Positions 21,796 to 32,420 of a DNA stretch of 64,000 nt are shown in pieces. This DNA is from Pseudeuparius sepicola (lineage: Eukaryota > Arthropoda > Insecta > Coleoptera > Anthribidae). The translations under genes were made by a program, and so were the position numbers. How positions within the stretch are numbered: position 1 is the first letter of the stretch; each line of letters begins with the position of its first letter. The notes beneath the pieces are model-generated. The model saw nothing but the letters and a program-made list of their open reading frames with translations. It was not told the DNA's origin and ran no database searches. The stretch is taken from NCBI GenBank assembly GCA_963920635.1, contig OY987305.1, forward strand, positions 7,355,153-7,419,152. The letters are read 5' to 3'.

Positions 21796-22329
21796 CAATC
21801 TAGTGGTAATTTTAATACCGAAGCTTGTTGAACGGTCGACGCTCTTGCAAGCCTGAAGTAGCCAGGCATTCAAATGACTTTTGACAATTATTGTCAGGCA
21901 GTTGGAATTTGAGGTTAAGGCTTAGTTTATTCATGAGAAATGTAATCTACGCTTCTTTCAAATTGTAACGGTATAAATATGTCGAAGTCAGATTAGCCAT
22001 GAAAGGCAAAAGAAAGCAAAATAAAAGGGTTCTTTGGCATTTCTTATCAAGGGTTAGTTTGGTCTTTATTCTGTTCTATTTTCAATAGCCACGGTGGAGA
22101 TCTTTTCAGCATTGCTAACTATTTAAACTTTGTGTTTTTCTGTCTTCGATCGACCTTGGTTGGAATCGAATGGAATCACAATAGAGTCCTCTCCTAAGAA
22201 AATTAAGGTCCTTTTGGCTTTTTCCCATCCGTTATATGAATTTTTAGACATCCTTTATTTCACTTTTTCTTAATTCTGTAACGACATCGAGATTCTAGCT
22301 TACACTGTTTTAGGCAATATTTTTCAAAT
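21796..22329. other. Nothing recognised
   Basis: Ordinary intronic sequence between the GC-rich island and the tRNA-like sequence. Confidence 0.35.
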
Positions 22330-22401
22330 GCGTCGATAGCTTAGTTGGGAGCGTCGACATTAATTCCGATGGTCGTAGGTTCGAACCCTGGCGTTGGTGT
22401 G
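22330..22401 (+). repeat. tRNA-derived SINE head (tRNA-like sequence)
   Basis: A Pol III box A TAGCTTAGTTGG at 22337-22348 and box B GGTTCGAACCC at 22378-22388 are correctly spaced. The D-stem (GCTT/GAGC) and most of the T-stem can pair, but the anticodon stem and the acceptor stem do not. The GGTCGTAGGTTCGAACCC phrasing is usual in SINE heads. A palindromic element begins 25 bases downstream and would truncate the SINE body. Confidence 0.55.
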
Positions 22402-22425
22402 CGAATTTTATTTTTTATGAGGGTA

Positions 22426-23597
22426 TATACAGGGTGTTTCTTAATGACATGCTAATACATAAGGGGGTTATTCTTGGGCCCATTTTAAGAAAAAAACTTC
22501 ATATGAACGTATGTCGTAAACATCCTAACTTTTGAGATACAGGGCGTTAAAGTTCATTTTTTTAAATTGAATTTTGGCTACATCTCCCGAAATAATCAAG
22601 CTGCTGAACTGAAATTTGGCACTGCTATGTTTTTGGGGATGGAGAATAAGCTGAAAATGTCAATTTCACCGTATCTCACAGAGGGCACCACTTGCGCTGT
22701 TTTTTGATCACGCTTTTACGCGTAACATATTTGAGGTTATCTTTTTGGTCCTGCAGGTCCATCATTTTAGTGCATCTTTTCATTCTGAAAGAAAAAGGTA
22801 GTCTTGTTTCATAACGATTAAATCAACCGTTTGCTTTGAAATTGCCAAAACGTTCTCCAAAACACCTGTTGACTTCAATATTCGAAACATAAAATTTTCA
22901 CCTACTGCTTTCAAATGTTACAGATAAACTGTACATTCAAAATGATGGAAAAAATGCCAAATGGGTCAAATGGTCAAATCACCATTGAAATAGAGTGTCC
23001 AAATTTTGTCAAATTCAATCCTTTCCATTTTGAAAGCCAATAATTTTTGGTACATTGTTCATAGGGATTTTTTTCTCATTTTAAATGGTACAGTTGATCT
23101 GTAACACTTGAAGGTGGTAGGTGAAAATTTTATGTTTCGAATATTGAAGTCAACAGGTGTTTTGGAGAACGTTTTGGCAATTTCAAAGCAAACGGTTGAT
23201 TTAATCGTTATGAAACAAGAGTACCTTTTTCTTGCAGAATGAAAAGATGCACTAAAATGATGGACCTGCAGGACCAAAAAGATAACCTCAAAAAAGTTAC
23301 GCGTAAAAGCGTAATCAAAAAACAGCGCAAGTGGCGCCCTCTGTGAGATACGGTGAAGTTGACATTTTCAGCTTATTCTCCATCCCCAAAAACATAGCAG
23401 TGCCAAATTTCAGTTCAGCAGCTTGATTATTTCGGGAGATGTAGCCAAAATTCAATTAAAAAAAATGAACTTTAACGCCCTGTATCTCAAAAGTTAGGAC
23501 GTTTACAACATACGTTCATATGAAGTTTTTTTTCTTAAAATGGGCCCAAGAATAACCCCCTTAAGTATTAGCATGTCATTAAGGAACACCCTGTATA
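22426..23597. mobile_element. Large palindromic foldback element (1.17 kb)
   Basis: Starts TATACAGGGTGTTTCTTAATG and ends CATTAAGGAACACCCTGTATA. The arms (about 22426-22925 and 23098-23597) are nearly identical inverse complements over about 500 bases. The spacer of about 170 bases has its own short ACCATTTGA-type repeats. The open frame at 23059-23277 lies in the right arm and is not a gene. Confidence 0.88.
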
Positions 23598-23919
23598 TCT
23601 ACGTTAAGTTTCTGAGGTTATTTCTACGTCAGAATATTAACGTCACTCTACCCCGGTCTTTTTGTCATAATTATAACGTTAATTTAACGTGATTTTCCTA
23701 ACGTCATGGAGTTATAACTGTAACGGTATTTTGACGTAAAAAAACGGTTGTTGGTTACGCGTAGATTTCTAAAAAGCACAAATATACAAGGTGTTACTAT
23801 AACAAAAATAAACCTAACCATAATAACCTTTTATTCGATGTTCAATTAGGTAATCGTTTTTCTGAATGCAGACATGGGAAATTTAGGAAAAATTCCACAA
23901 AAATACAATAAGGTATAGA

Positions 23920-24375
23920 GAGCATAAACTATAACTGCCTTATAATTTTCTTGTTTTGTGTGATACAACAAAATGTTTCAAGCAAAATTTGCTCGAAATC
24001 AGTCAATTTTTAGAACTGTGTTTCAAAATACCACACAGGTCGGTTGATAAAGTCAGACCAAACCAAATTTCCTTTTTTTCAATAGTATCTAAGTGTACCT
24101 AATGTTATTAAGAACCTAGCTCAATCTGACACTTCTTTGTACATATACATGCCATGACCATGATAAAACTTTCTGTTGCGTATAATAATGAATGTATAGC
24201 AGATAATATACCTACAACATATATGCAAAAATAACATAACACTTACAATATTGAAAAAATAGAAATTTGGTTTGGCCTGCTGTTATGAAACACTTGTGCA
24301 GGATTTTGAAACACGGTTCTAAAACTTTACTAATTTCAAGCAAATTATAAGGCAGTTATTGTTTATAGGTACGTC
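23920..24375. repeat. Foldback with AACTGCCTTATAATTT ends
   Basis: The left part (ATAACTGCCTTATAATTTTC..TTTTTAGAACTGTGTTTCAAAAT..CCAAACCAAATTT) is inverse to the right part (AAATTTGGTTTGGCC..ATTTTGAAACACGGTTCTAAAA..AAATTATAAGGCAGTTAT). No coding capacity. Confidence 0.65.
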
Positions 24376-25427
24376 TTGCTAGAAAACTCCAGAACCGAAA
24401 CCTTGGTAAATAAATAATAAAGAACAATGACGTCACTGTGTGATGATGAATTCTGTTAATTAGGTCGAACAGGATATACTCTCAATTAGCAGAAAAAAAT
24501 TACCATCTTTCCCAATAATGCCCAAGATATACCTAACCTACCTACCTACCTGCCTGCATCGAAGCACCGTGTTCTTTATAATAGTGTATCGATGTAATAA
24601 AGTAATGGTTGCATGTGTCTGAATAAATGGATTTTGATGGCATATAATTACAAAAATTATAAAACTATACATCTGCAATTTTGAATCTTTTCCCATATGT
24701 CTGAGATACTTCTGTAATCATCTATCGCGCATAGGTGTTTCATATAATTTATATAAAGAGCGAACAGTCATCCGACTCAACCTGTAATTACCGTGTACGT
24801 AAACCTCTACAGTTAATTTGACAGGCATATAAATACATTTTTATCGGCGATTATGTAAAAGGAACATCTAATAAAGTTTTAAGGGGTATTCGAGCCTCAC
24901 ACGCGAACGTTAACGTAAGGATATTCAGATTTTTTCATTACGAAAATGACGGCCGACCAGTCAGCTGTCACGGTCATACTTTGAACGCAGTAAAACAACT
25001 GTCTGTCAAAAATAGTATTAACTTTTTAGGCTGGGCGCAAGAATATCTCATTTAATCTCTGGGAATCTCGTTTAACACCCCGCAATTAAAATTAGTAAAC
25101 CCATTTAGTAAATTGGTCGACCTTACTCTATTATAGAAGTGTTACATTAGCCAACATTAAGCCGTTATATACATGTTCCTTAGCCAAACCTTAACACTAA
25201 TAATCAGTTTTCTATAAAATGGTTTTCATTATTATTAACATCTTTCAGAAACCTTTACAAGATATGGAATCACGGTATTATTATACTTTCAATAATAGAT
25301 AGGTACGTACCTATAAATTAGTATCTAGTTATATAAATATGAAGACGCGAAATATGTTTAAAATAAAGGAATATAGTTACATTTATTCTGGGAACGGGCA
25401 GAAATTACACATACTTATACAGTGACC
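24376..25427. other. Nothing recognised beyond short ACCT repeats
   Basis: Contains the CCTACCTACCTACCTGCCTGC run at about 24538. Otherwise AT-rich intron without a supported feature. Confidence 0.35.
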
Positions 25428-25429
25428 GG

Positions 25430-25904
25430 CAGAAAGTTGGACACAAATGGAAAACTTTTTTATTATTATTTTCTCAGAAAATTTTATTCTTGATAAAAGT
25501 TGGTGCATCATTTGAAACTCAAAACGCACATATCAAAATTTAAATATCTCTTTTTACGAGGTAGATTCAAAAATGTCAAAATAACTCAAGAGTAAAGTAC
25601 CCTTATTTTTTAAAATACGGTAAAAAGTTACTTACAAAAGTTGCTTGGAATCAAAAGTGGATATTAGATTTAAAGTCACAGCCACCTAATCAAAAAAAAA
25701 GAAATTCCACTTTTTTTGTATTTTTTTCGACCACCCTGTGTATTACAAAAAAACAAAATACCGCAAGCGCAACTTATCATCGGATAACACATGAAATTGC
25801 TACTAAACTTTATTTTTGTTCGATTAGCAGCTGGAAATTTAAATTAATCGAAATCAGAGTTTAAAAATATTAAATTTTTGTGTCCAACTTTCTGCCGGTC
25901 CCTG
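25430..25904 (+). mobile_element. Mariner-like MITE, copy 1 of CAGTGACCGGCAG family
   Basis: The 475-bp element has TIRs CAGTGACCGGCAGAAAGTTG / CAACTTTCTGCCGGTCCCTG and is flanked by TA on both sides, as for Tc1/mariner-type elements. The body is shared with the copies at 30906 and 37564 but lies in the opposite orientation (GATAAAAGTTGGTGCATCAT is near the left end). No coding capacity. Confidence 0.85.
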
Positions 25905-26728
25905 TACATATAAAATTGGCAATAAAGTATACTTCGATTTTAATTAATTTTCAATAAACCATTGCGCAAAAAATAATGCGGCATATAACAGAAACACTTT
26001 ATAATGTTAATTAGTTTACTATAAAATTCAGCAGTAGGTAAAATATCGCTCGTAAAGATCAATTTGCGAACAATTTTAAAATAATGCCCACCTCTCTCGG
26101 ACATAATATTCTAATCCCTGGGAAGCAAATGTATATAGCACTGCAGAACTGTTTTTATACACGTTACATACTGGCAAATACATAAATGCAAATATCGTAC
26201 CTTGCAAACGCATAATAAAATGAAATGATATGAGTTGCATATGAACGTTTTACGGGCTATTGAAGTAGATGTGAAATACATTAGGATTAACTTAGCAGAA
26301 ATTGGATAATCGGTTGTTATTGCTTATCATGCTGATTCTGTGCCACGGCAAGCTGTAAAGAAGAAATTGGACTGCGAATTTCGACTTCAGACATATTTTC
26401 TGCACATGCCAAGGCCCTGGCATGTGACATAAACTCAGGACTATATTAAGCAGCCCCAGCCATATATCTCGGCTTTTTCCCCGGACTTTTGCGACCACTT
26501 GCTTCTGTTTGTTATGAAAAAAAGAAGGAATTGAAACGGAGAATCACTCGTAAATGGCTGGTCGTGATTTCACTGACCTCCCTCAACCACGACCATATAG
26601 AGTCCCCATTGAACATGATCGCCCCGGCACAAAACGCCAAATGACCGCGACCAAACGCGTAGCCTAATCAGTTTTTCGAACGGATACAATACTACTTGAC
26701 GAATTAGCTGGCTACTGAGGCTTTGGAC
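25905..26728. other. Nothing recognised
   Basis: AT-rich intron. The frame at 26292-26498 (minus) shows no domain. Confidence 0.35.
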
Positions 26729-26780
26729 CGGGCCCGTAGCTAGGGGGGGGGGGGGCAAAGGGGGCAATGCCCCCTCTGGG
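26729..26780 (+). repeat. G-tract transposon terminus (GGGCCCGTAGCTAGGGG type)
   Basis: GGGCCCGTAGCTAG runs into a long G-tract, then GCAAAGGGGGCAATGCCCCC, like the inner part of the terminus at 8565. It looks like the end of a hAT-like nonautonomous element. Long G-tracts are also assembly-error prone. Confidence 0.4.
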
Positions 26781-27007
26781 AAAAATTGTTGCCCCCTCTA
26801 GCGCTTGCGCTACCCACTACCCTGCAAATGGCGCAAATTGTTCTTCTCTAGAGTATTAATATCGGGCAGTAGACAAAAGACTACTTATTACGCATGTTTC
26901 CCGATATAAAGAAAATATGGCAACCGACGATAGTTGCCCATAAATGAAATTTAAAGATTTTCGGTACCGATGACGCAGGGTTTTACATTCGTGCTTTCGA
27001 CTGTAAG

Positions 27008-27396
27008 CAGTGGCGGATCTACGGGGGGGGGGGCTGCAGGGCTGTAGCCCCCCTCCCCCATGGCCTAATACCGATTCAACATTTTGACCCATAAAATGGC
27101 TTTTTTCGATCTGTAGCGAGCAACACACATAATTTTAAACTTTTGGTCAATACAAATTTTAATCTAAGTAAATACTCACATTTTGAGACAAAAATTATTT
27201 AAAAATATTTATCATTAGGCTTTTTGCGCAAATGCTAATAACGGCCATTATGATAAATATTTTTAAATAATTTTTGTCTCAAAATGTGAGTAATTACCTA
27301 CTTAGATTAAAATTTCTATTGACCAAAAGTTTAAAATTATGCGTGTTGCTCGCTACAAATCGAAAAAAGCCATTTTATGGGTCAAAATGTTGAATC
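27008..27396. mobile_element. CAGTGGCGGATC terminus followed by a 324-bp foldback
   Basis: CAGTGGCGGATCTACGGGG at 27008 is a typical hAT-like end. From 27073 to 27396 lies a foldback: GATTCAACATTTTGACCCAT against ATGGGTCAAAATGTTGAATC, with complementarity reaching ATAAATATTTTTAAATAATTT on both sides of a loop of about 30 bases. Whether the two parts belong to one element is uncertain. Confidence 0.65.
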
Positions 27397-29241
27397 ACCA
27401 CGCACGTGCTGTACATTGAGTCTTAAACGTATTCGACGTAAGTTTGCGCATTATAAAATGTAATGTGGTCTCATTATTAGGGTACTTTCCTCTAAGAAAA
27501 GAAAATTATTAGGTATGCCGAAACACTAAAACATGGCCTCCTAAGAATTTTTTTAACATTAGTTTTTTTTAATTATTTTAATATCCACTCTAAACAATTT
27601 CATAAATGAATCAAAGTTAAATCAATTTCGCATAACTTATTTGTTCAAATTCAACCATATTTGTAAAATTAACTTAAATTTTTATTTTTTTAGGGAATCA
27701 CAAATTTTATGTTTGTTGCAACGATATTAAACAAAACTTTAAAATTTCGCAAAAATTCTTCTGAACAAGGTAAAACATTAGTAATGATAGTGTATATATT
27801 AAAAAAATCCAATTTAAGGTGCACAATTTTTATTTTAAATGTTTATTAAGAAATTGGAAATTAATTGACGAAAAAAACATTTTTTTTCTTATGAGGCTAT
27901 GTTTTGGTATTTAGGCATAGCTTTTAATTCTAAACAACTTTTGTTAATAACCTTTTGCTGATTTTTTTGAAATAAGGGTACTTTACTTTTGTACAATTTT
28001 TATATTTTTTGACCTACCCTGTATGCTGTTTAACTTGCAACCATTCTAAGTTCACCTAATATGATTCTTGAACTTGAATTAAGTTTCGGTAATATATGTA
28101 TTTTGGTTGAGCAATTAATAAAAAAAGTTATATGACCACACTGACACTGTATAGGTACTGTTCCCCTTGCCTGGGTAACAGTGAGACAAAAAAATTCAAG
28201 TGTACTTTGTTAAGTGTACTTTCAATTTGCTCCAGACAAAAATGCGACTAAGCTGCTTCATATAGGTTAGGGAGTTACTTGGAAACAAAGTGCTAAAAAA
28301 AGAATTTAAAAAAATTTATTGAATTTCGAGTTAAAAAAGAAAAAAGTGTCTTACTGATACCCAGGTTCCCCCTGCCTAAGAATAAAATCTATCTAGTTAT
28401 GCTTTGTCTGGGAATATGTTTTTTATTTTTCTTTTTAAGAAGCAATATAATATGTTCGAACTACAACTTTTGCATGCTCAAAGAGAAAGTTAGGTATGTT
28501 ATAATAATTTATAAATATGATTTTGAACTGCGAATTAAACATTTCATTAGAACAGTAGCGTCCTTTATGCGATGTAAAAGTGATGCTTCACGAACTGACG
28601 AATGTATACAAATATTCTAGTTCTAATGTTAGAATTACGAAAGAACATAAACAAGTGATGTACACACGATGACAGAGCTTAGAGTGTTTGTTTTTATGCC
28701 GTATGTTCCTGTCTTTCTAAACTCGAATCAAATATCATCGTGTACCTATTTCGTACCACCACCGATGGTATCTCACGCTAGAAATTGTATTAGACAACCG
28801 TTGCCCTACATCCTATAAAATTCGCTACAGAAAATCGCTGCGTGAGCATTAAATTTCTTCAGTACATCTTTTGATGTCAGCGTTTTGTTTCGGCTAATGA
28901 TACTTATCATTAGTTTAGAATGTATGTAAGCATACGTGTAATTTGAATCCAATATCAAGATTTAATATGCAGTAGTTCACATACAGCACGCAGGCTATGG
29001 GATTTATAGGCACATCACATGGGTGTACATATTGTTTACTATGAGCGCAGGCTGTTATTTGATATCTGCGCGATTTGCCTAGGCCCATGTTTCTCGCTAG
29101 TATTCTGTAATAATCGATTTCCTGAAACCTCAGACTCGCAGCGTTTACCCCGGGCGAAGATTTTACATAGAACACCGCGAACAACCATAGAGTTTAACTT
29201 CCGTAACAGAGTTGCCACTTTCTACTTCGCACCAATCATCG
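27397..29241. other. AT-rich intron with one stray CCCTGTATG terminus
   Basis: A single terminus-like GACCTACCCTGTATG ends near 28024 and follows AAGGGTACTTTACTTTTG, a phrase also found inside the CAGTGACCGGCAG MITEs. No complete element or gene seen. Confidence 0.35.
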
Positions 29242-30442
29242 TATACAGGGTGTAACTGAACTGATGGTCAAAAATGAAACCCCATATTCTTGGAGTCAAA
29301 ATAAGGGCACTTCTTCCTATATTTTTTTCTCCTACGGGCCATAGTTTTTTTTATACAGAGCGGAGAAGTTTAGAGAAAAATAAACATATTTCTTAGTAAC
29401 TCTAGAAGTATAAAAGATATTTTCTTCAAAATTGGCGTGTCACATGAGCGGATGAGCTGTCAAACTTAAGGTTGATATGAAGCTTCTGAGGCCCCCAATT
29501 GCGGAGATACAGGGTGTTACTAACATTAATTAGTTCAGAAAAATATGAATACCCTGTATAATCGCATTTTTGTTTTGACTGGTAAATCCAATGGTTAACA
29601 AAAAGTATCTCTTAGTATTTTTTCATATTCTCAGCCATTTCTTAATTATTTTTGAAGAACGCCAATGCTGCAATAAACAAGTCATTTCAAGAATAGCAAT
29701 CTGTGGATGTCAATTAAACTTGGTATTATTTGAATCATTTGGCTGTCAATTTTGCACTTTAATATCAATATTTTGAAAAATGATATTTTCATTCGAAGAA
29801 TTGACTGACATGCACTTTTTGCTATGGACTTGCCAATGGCAGTAATAAATATGCGAAAACGCATAGTTGCGTGTATTGAAAGTGACAGTTGTCATTTCGA
29901 ACATTTAATAATTTAATAATTTTCTAATAGCATTAAGTTTCTTTCATTATCGTTTTTGCTTTCGTATTTTGCTAAATAAAGTTTAATTGACAGCCACAGA
30001 TTGCTATAGATTCATTCTTAAAATGACTTGTTTATTTGCAGCATTGCCGTTCTTTAGAAACGGCTGCGAATATGAAAAATACTAAGAGATACTTTTTGTT
30101 AACCATTGAAGTCACTACTCAAAACAAATGTAAAAAATGGGATTATACAGGGTATTCATATTTTTCTGAACTAATTAATTTTAATAACACCCTGTATCTC
30201 CGAAACTGGGGGCCTCAGAAGCTTCATATCAACCTTAAGTTGTGCCACGCCAAGTTTGAAGAAAATATCTGGTATATTTCTAGAGATACTAAGAAATATG
30301 TATATTTTTCTCTAAACTTCTACGCTCTGCATAAAAAAACTAAGGCTCGTATGAGAAAAACATATATGAAGAAGTGCCCTTATTTTGACTCCAAGAATAC
30401 GTGGATTCATTTTTGACCATCCGTTTCGTTACACCCTGTATA
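29242..30442. mobile_element. Palindromic foldback element A of an adjacent pair (1.2 kb)
   Basis: Starts TATACAGGGTGTAACTGAAC and ends GTTACACCCTGTATA. The arms are inverse complements (TTTGACTCCAAGAATA, CTTCATATCAACCTTAAGTT), and each contains an inner pair ATACAGGGTGTTACTAA.../...AATACCCTGTATAATC. One G (30443) separates it from the next palindrome. The 126-codon frame at 30036-30416 crosses an arm and is not a gene. Confidence 0.85.
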
Positions 30443-30905
30443 GTATACAGGGTTTCCCAACGAAAACTTGACCCCCAAAAATTAAAAAACCGAAAAATAT
30501 TTGAAAATTCGCCGAGACCCGTCGATTTTTTTTCTTGGGGGGATCTTTTTTGACAGTCAAGCCAACCCGATATATTCATCCCCCATAACCCCTAGCACCC
30601 CAACTTTAAAATTTCAAATGGAACTACTTCCCTTGTGGCGCATCATTTTCAAGCCCTTACAGTGATGCGTCGTTTTTAGAAATCTGCTGAGATTTGACAG
30701 AATTATTGTCTAAAAACGGAAAGTTGACAATCCACTGTACGCGTAGTAATTTCATACACAAATGCTCGCCACTAATAAGTTTTTTATCTACTACACACGA
30801 CCAAATTACATAGTTTTTATTGACGTGTCGATCAGTTTACAAAAAAGTCACAAATGAAAAAGCTGAAGCAAAACAAAAAAAGTTCATACGAATTCAAACC
30901 TTATA

Positions 30906-31385
30906 CAGTGACCGGCAGAAAGTTCGACACAAAAACTTAATATTTTTAAACTCCGATTTCGATTAATTTCTAGCAGCTAATCGACAAAATTAAATTTTAG
31001 TAGCAAATTCATGTGTTATCCGATGCTAAGTTGCACATGCAGTATTTTATTTTTTTGTAATACACAGGGTGGTCGAAAAAAAATAAAAAAAGTTAAATTT
31101 CTTTTGTTTACTAGGTGGCTGTGACTTTAAATCTGACATCCACCTTTGATTCCAAACAACTTTTTTAAGCAACTTTTTGCAGTATTGTAAAAAATAAGGG
31201 TACTTTACTCTTGAGTTATTTTGACATTTTTGAATCTACCTCGTATCCAAAAAGAGATATTTAAATTTTGATATGTGCGTTTTGAGTTTGAAATGATGCA
31301 CCAACTTTTATCAAGAATAAAATTATCTTAGAAATTAATAATAAAAAAAATTTCCATTTGTGTCCAACTTTCTGCCGGTCACTGT
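30906..31385 (-). mobile_element. Mariner-like MITE, copy 2, nested in palindrome B
   Basis: TIRs CAGTGACCGGCAGAAAGTTC / CAACTTTCTGCCGGTCACTG, flanked by TA on both sides. The left flank reads AATTCAAACCTTATA and the right flank TATCTTTTCAAAAT. The other arm of the palindrome reads, on its complement, AATTCAAACCTTATATCTTTTCAAAAT without the element. That is the empty site, with a single TA. Confidence 0.92.
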
Positions 31386-31547
31386 ATCTTTTCAAAATAA
31401 CTGTCAATAAAAGTCACTGTCACAAAAAAGTCTCCGTTTTTTGCTCGTAACCACGAAAAATCGTTAGTTTCAGCCTGCTATTGAAAGTGTAAACGTGTTT
31501 TTAAAATGGTTTATTCTATCGCGGAAAGGTTAGAAATTGTTGCAATA

Positions 31548-31630
31548 ATTCGTGCTGTAGCTTTAGCGCAATCATGATTTTGATAACAAATTCCAACAAT
31601 TTCTACCCTTTCCGCAATAGAATAAACCAT
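31548..31630 (-). pseudogene. Start of a DUF4817-type HTH transposase gene at the palindrome centre
   Basis: On the minus strand from the ATG at 31630-31628 the frame reads MVYSIAERVEIV then GICYQNHDCAKATA. It resembles the N-terminal helix-turn-helix (DUF4817) found in many insect transposon proteins (MxYSxEERxEIVxxYxxNxxxAxxTA). The inverse arm has the same start on the plus strand at 31506 (MVYSIAERLEIVAI) but diverges after about 12 codons. The rest of the gene is missing. Confidence 0.6.
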
Positions 31631-32229
31631 TTCGAAAATACGTTTCCACTTTCAATAGCAAGCTGAAATTTCGTGGTTTCGAGCAAAAAACGGGAACTTT
31701 TTTTGTGACAGTGACTTTTTGTTACATATTTTGAAAAGATATAAGGTTTGAATTCGAATGAACTTTTTTGTTTTGCTTCAACTTTTTCATTTGTGACTTT
31801 TTTGTAAACTGATCGACACGTCAATAAAAACTAGGTAATTTGGTCGTGTGTAGTAGATAAAAAACTTATTAGTGGCGAGCATTTGTCTCAACAGATTTCT
31901 AAAAACGACGCATCACTGTATTCGCAATTAAAAGGGCTTTAAAATGATGCGCCACAAGTGGGGTAGTTCCATTTGAAATTTTAAAGTTGGGGTTGCTAGG
32001 GGTTAGGGGGGATGAACATATCGAGTTGGCTTGACTGTAAGAAAAGCTCCCCCCAAGAACAAAAATCGACGGGTCTCGGCGAATTTTCAAATATTTTTCT
32101 AATTTTTGTGGGGTCAAGTTTTCGTTGGGAAACCCTGTATAGCGCACCGGCCATCGTAGTTTCTTGTTTGATAAAAGGGACCAATTATTATTTTTTAATG
32201 CTACTATTTTGCCTAGTTTAAGCTCTCCT

Positions 32230-32420
32230 GAAACAAAATAATATAATTTAAAGACCACGGTCACCCATCCATGAGCCGACCGCGCCCGTCGCTGCTGCAC
32301 TTTCCATATCGCCTTGCTAGATTGAGCCAATCGTCCACTCTCGATTGCAGTTTACATACAGACTATTATCGTCGTTCAAGGCGACTCTTTAGTGCCGATT
32401 TAAAAAAAACTGTCAAAATT
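32230..32420 (-). mobile_element. 5S rRNA-derived SINE-like element
   Basis: On the minus strand, 32312-32259 reads GTGCAGCAGCGACGGGCGCGGT, then CGGCTCATGGATGGGTGACC. It matches the 5S rRNA segment AAGCAACGTCGGGCGCGGT..AGTACTTGGATGGGTGACC nearly base for base. Upstream of it (32420-32313) is a non-5S head (ATTGGCTCAATCTAGCAAGGCGATATGG); downstream an AT-rich stretch. This fits the 5S-derived (SINE3-type) class, or a 5S-derived module in another element. The same phrase layout occurs at 17575. Confidence 0.6.

Larger units (their letters stand above)
30444..32141. mobile_element. Palindromic foldback element B of the pair, with a nested MITE (1.7 kb)
   Basis: Starts TATACAGGGTTTCCCAACG and ends CGTTGGGAAACCCTGTATA. 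The arms match as inverse complements through GACCCGTCGATTTTT, AGTTCCATTTGAAATTTTAAAG and GACGCATCACTGTA-type blocks. The left arm is longer by the 480-bp MITE at 30906-31385. At the centre the two arms meet in the first codons of a DUF4817-type transposase gene (see 31548-31630). Confidence 0.9.

Noticed and set aside
21776..21810. Plus-strand first exon starting AAAATGGCGGCC and ending at a GTAATT donor
   Set aside because: The start context is good, but only about ten codons exist, no second exon is visible, and AAAATGGCGGC is also a common Pho/YY1-type site.
22330..22401. A functional tRNA gene
   Set aside because: Boxes A and B are good, but the anticodon stem and the acceptor stem do not pair. 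A SINE head is the better reading.
30036..30416. 126-codon plus-strand open frame
   Set aside because: It lies in one arm of palindrome A; the mirrored arm has stops in the same frame and there is no domain.
31899..32330. 143-codon minus-strand open frame, the longest in the window
   Set aside because: It starts in the 5S-derived sequence and runs into an arm of palindrome B. It is a chance fusion of two repeats.
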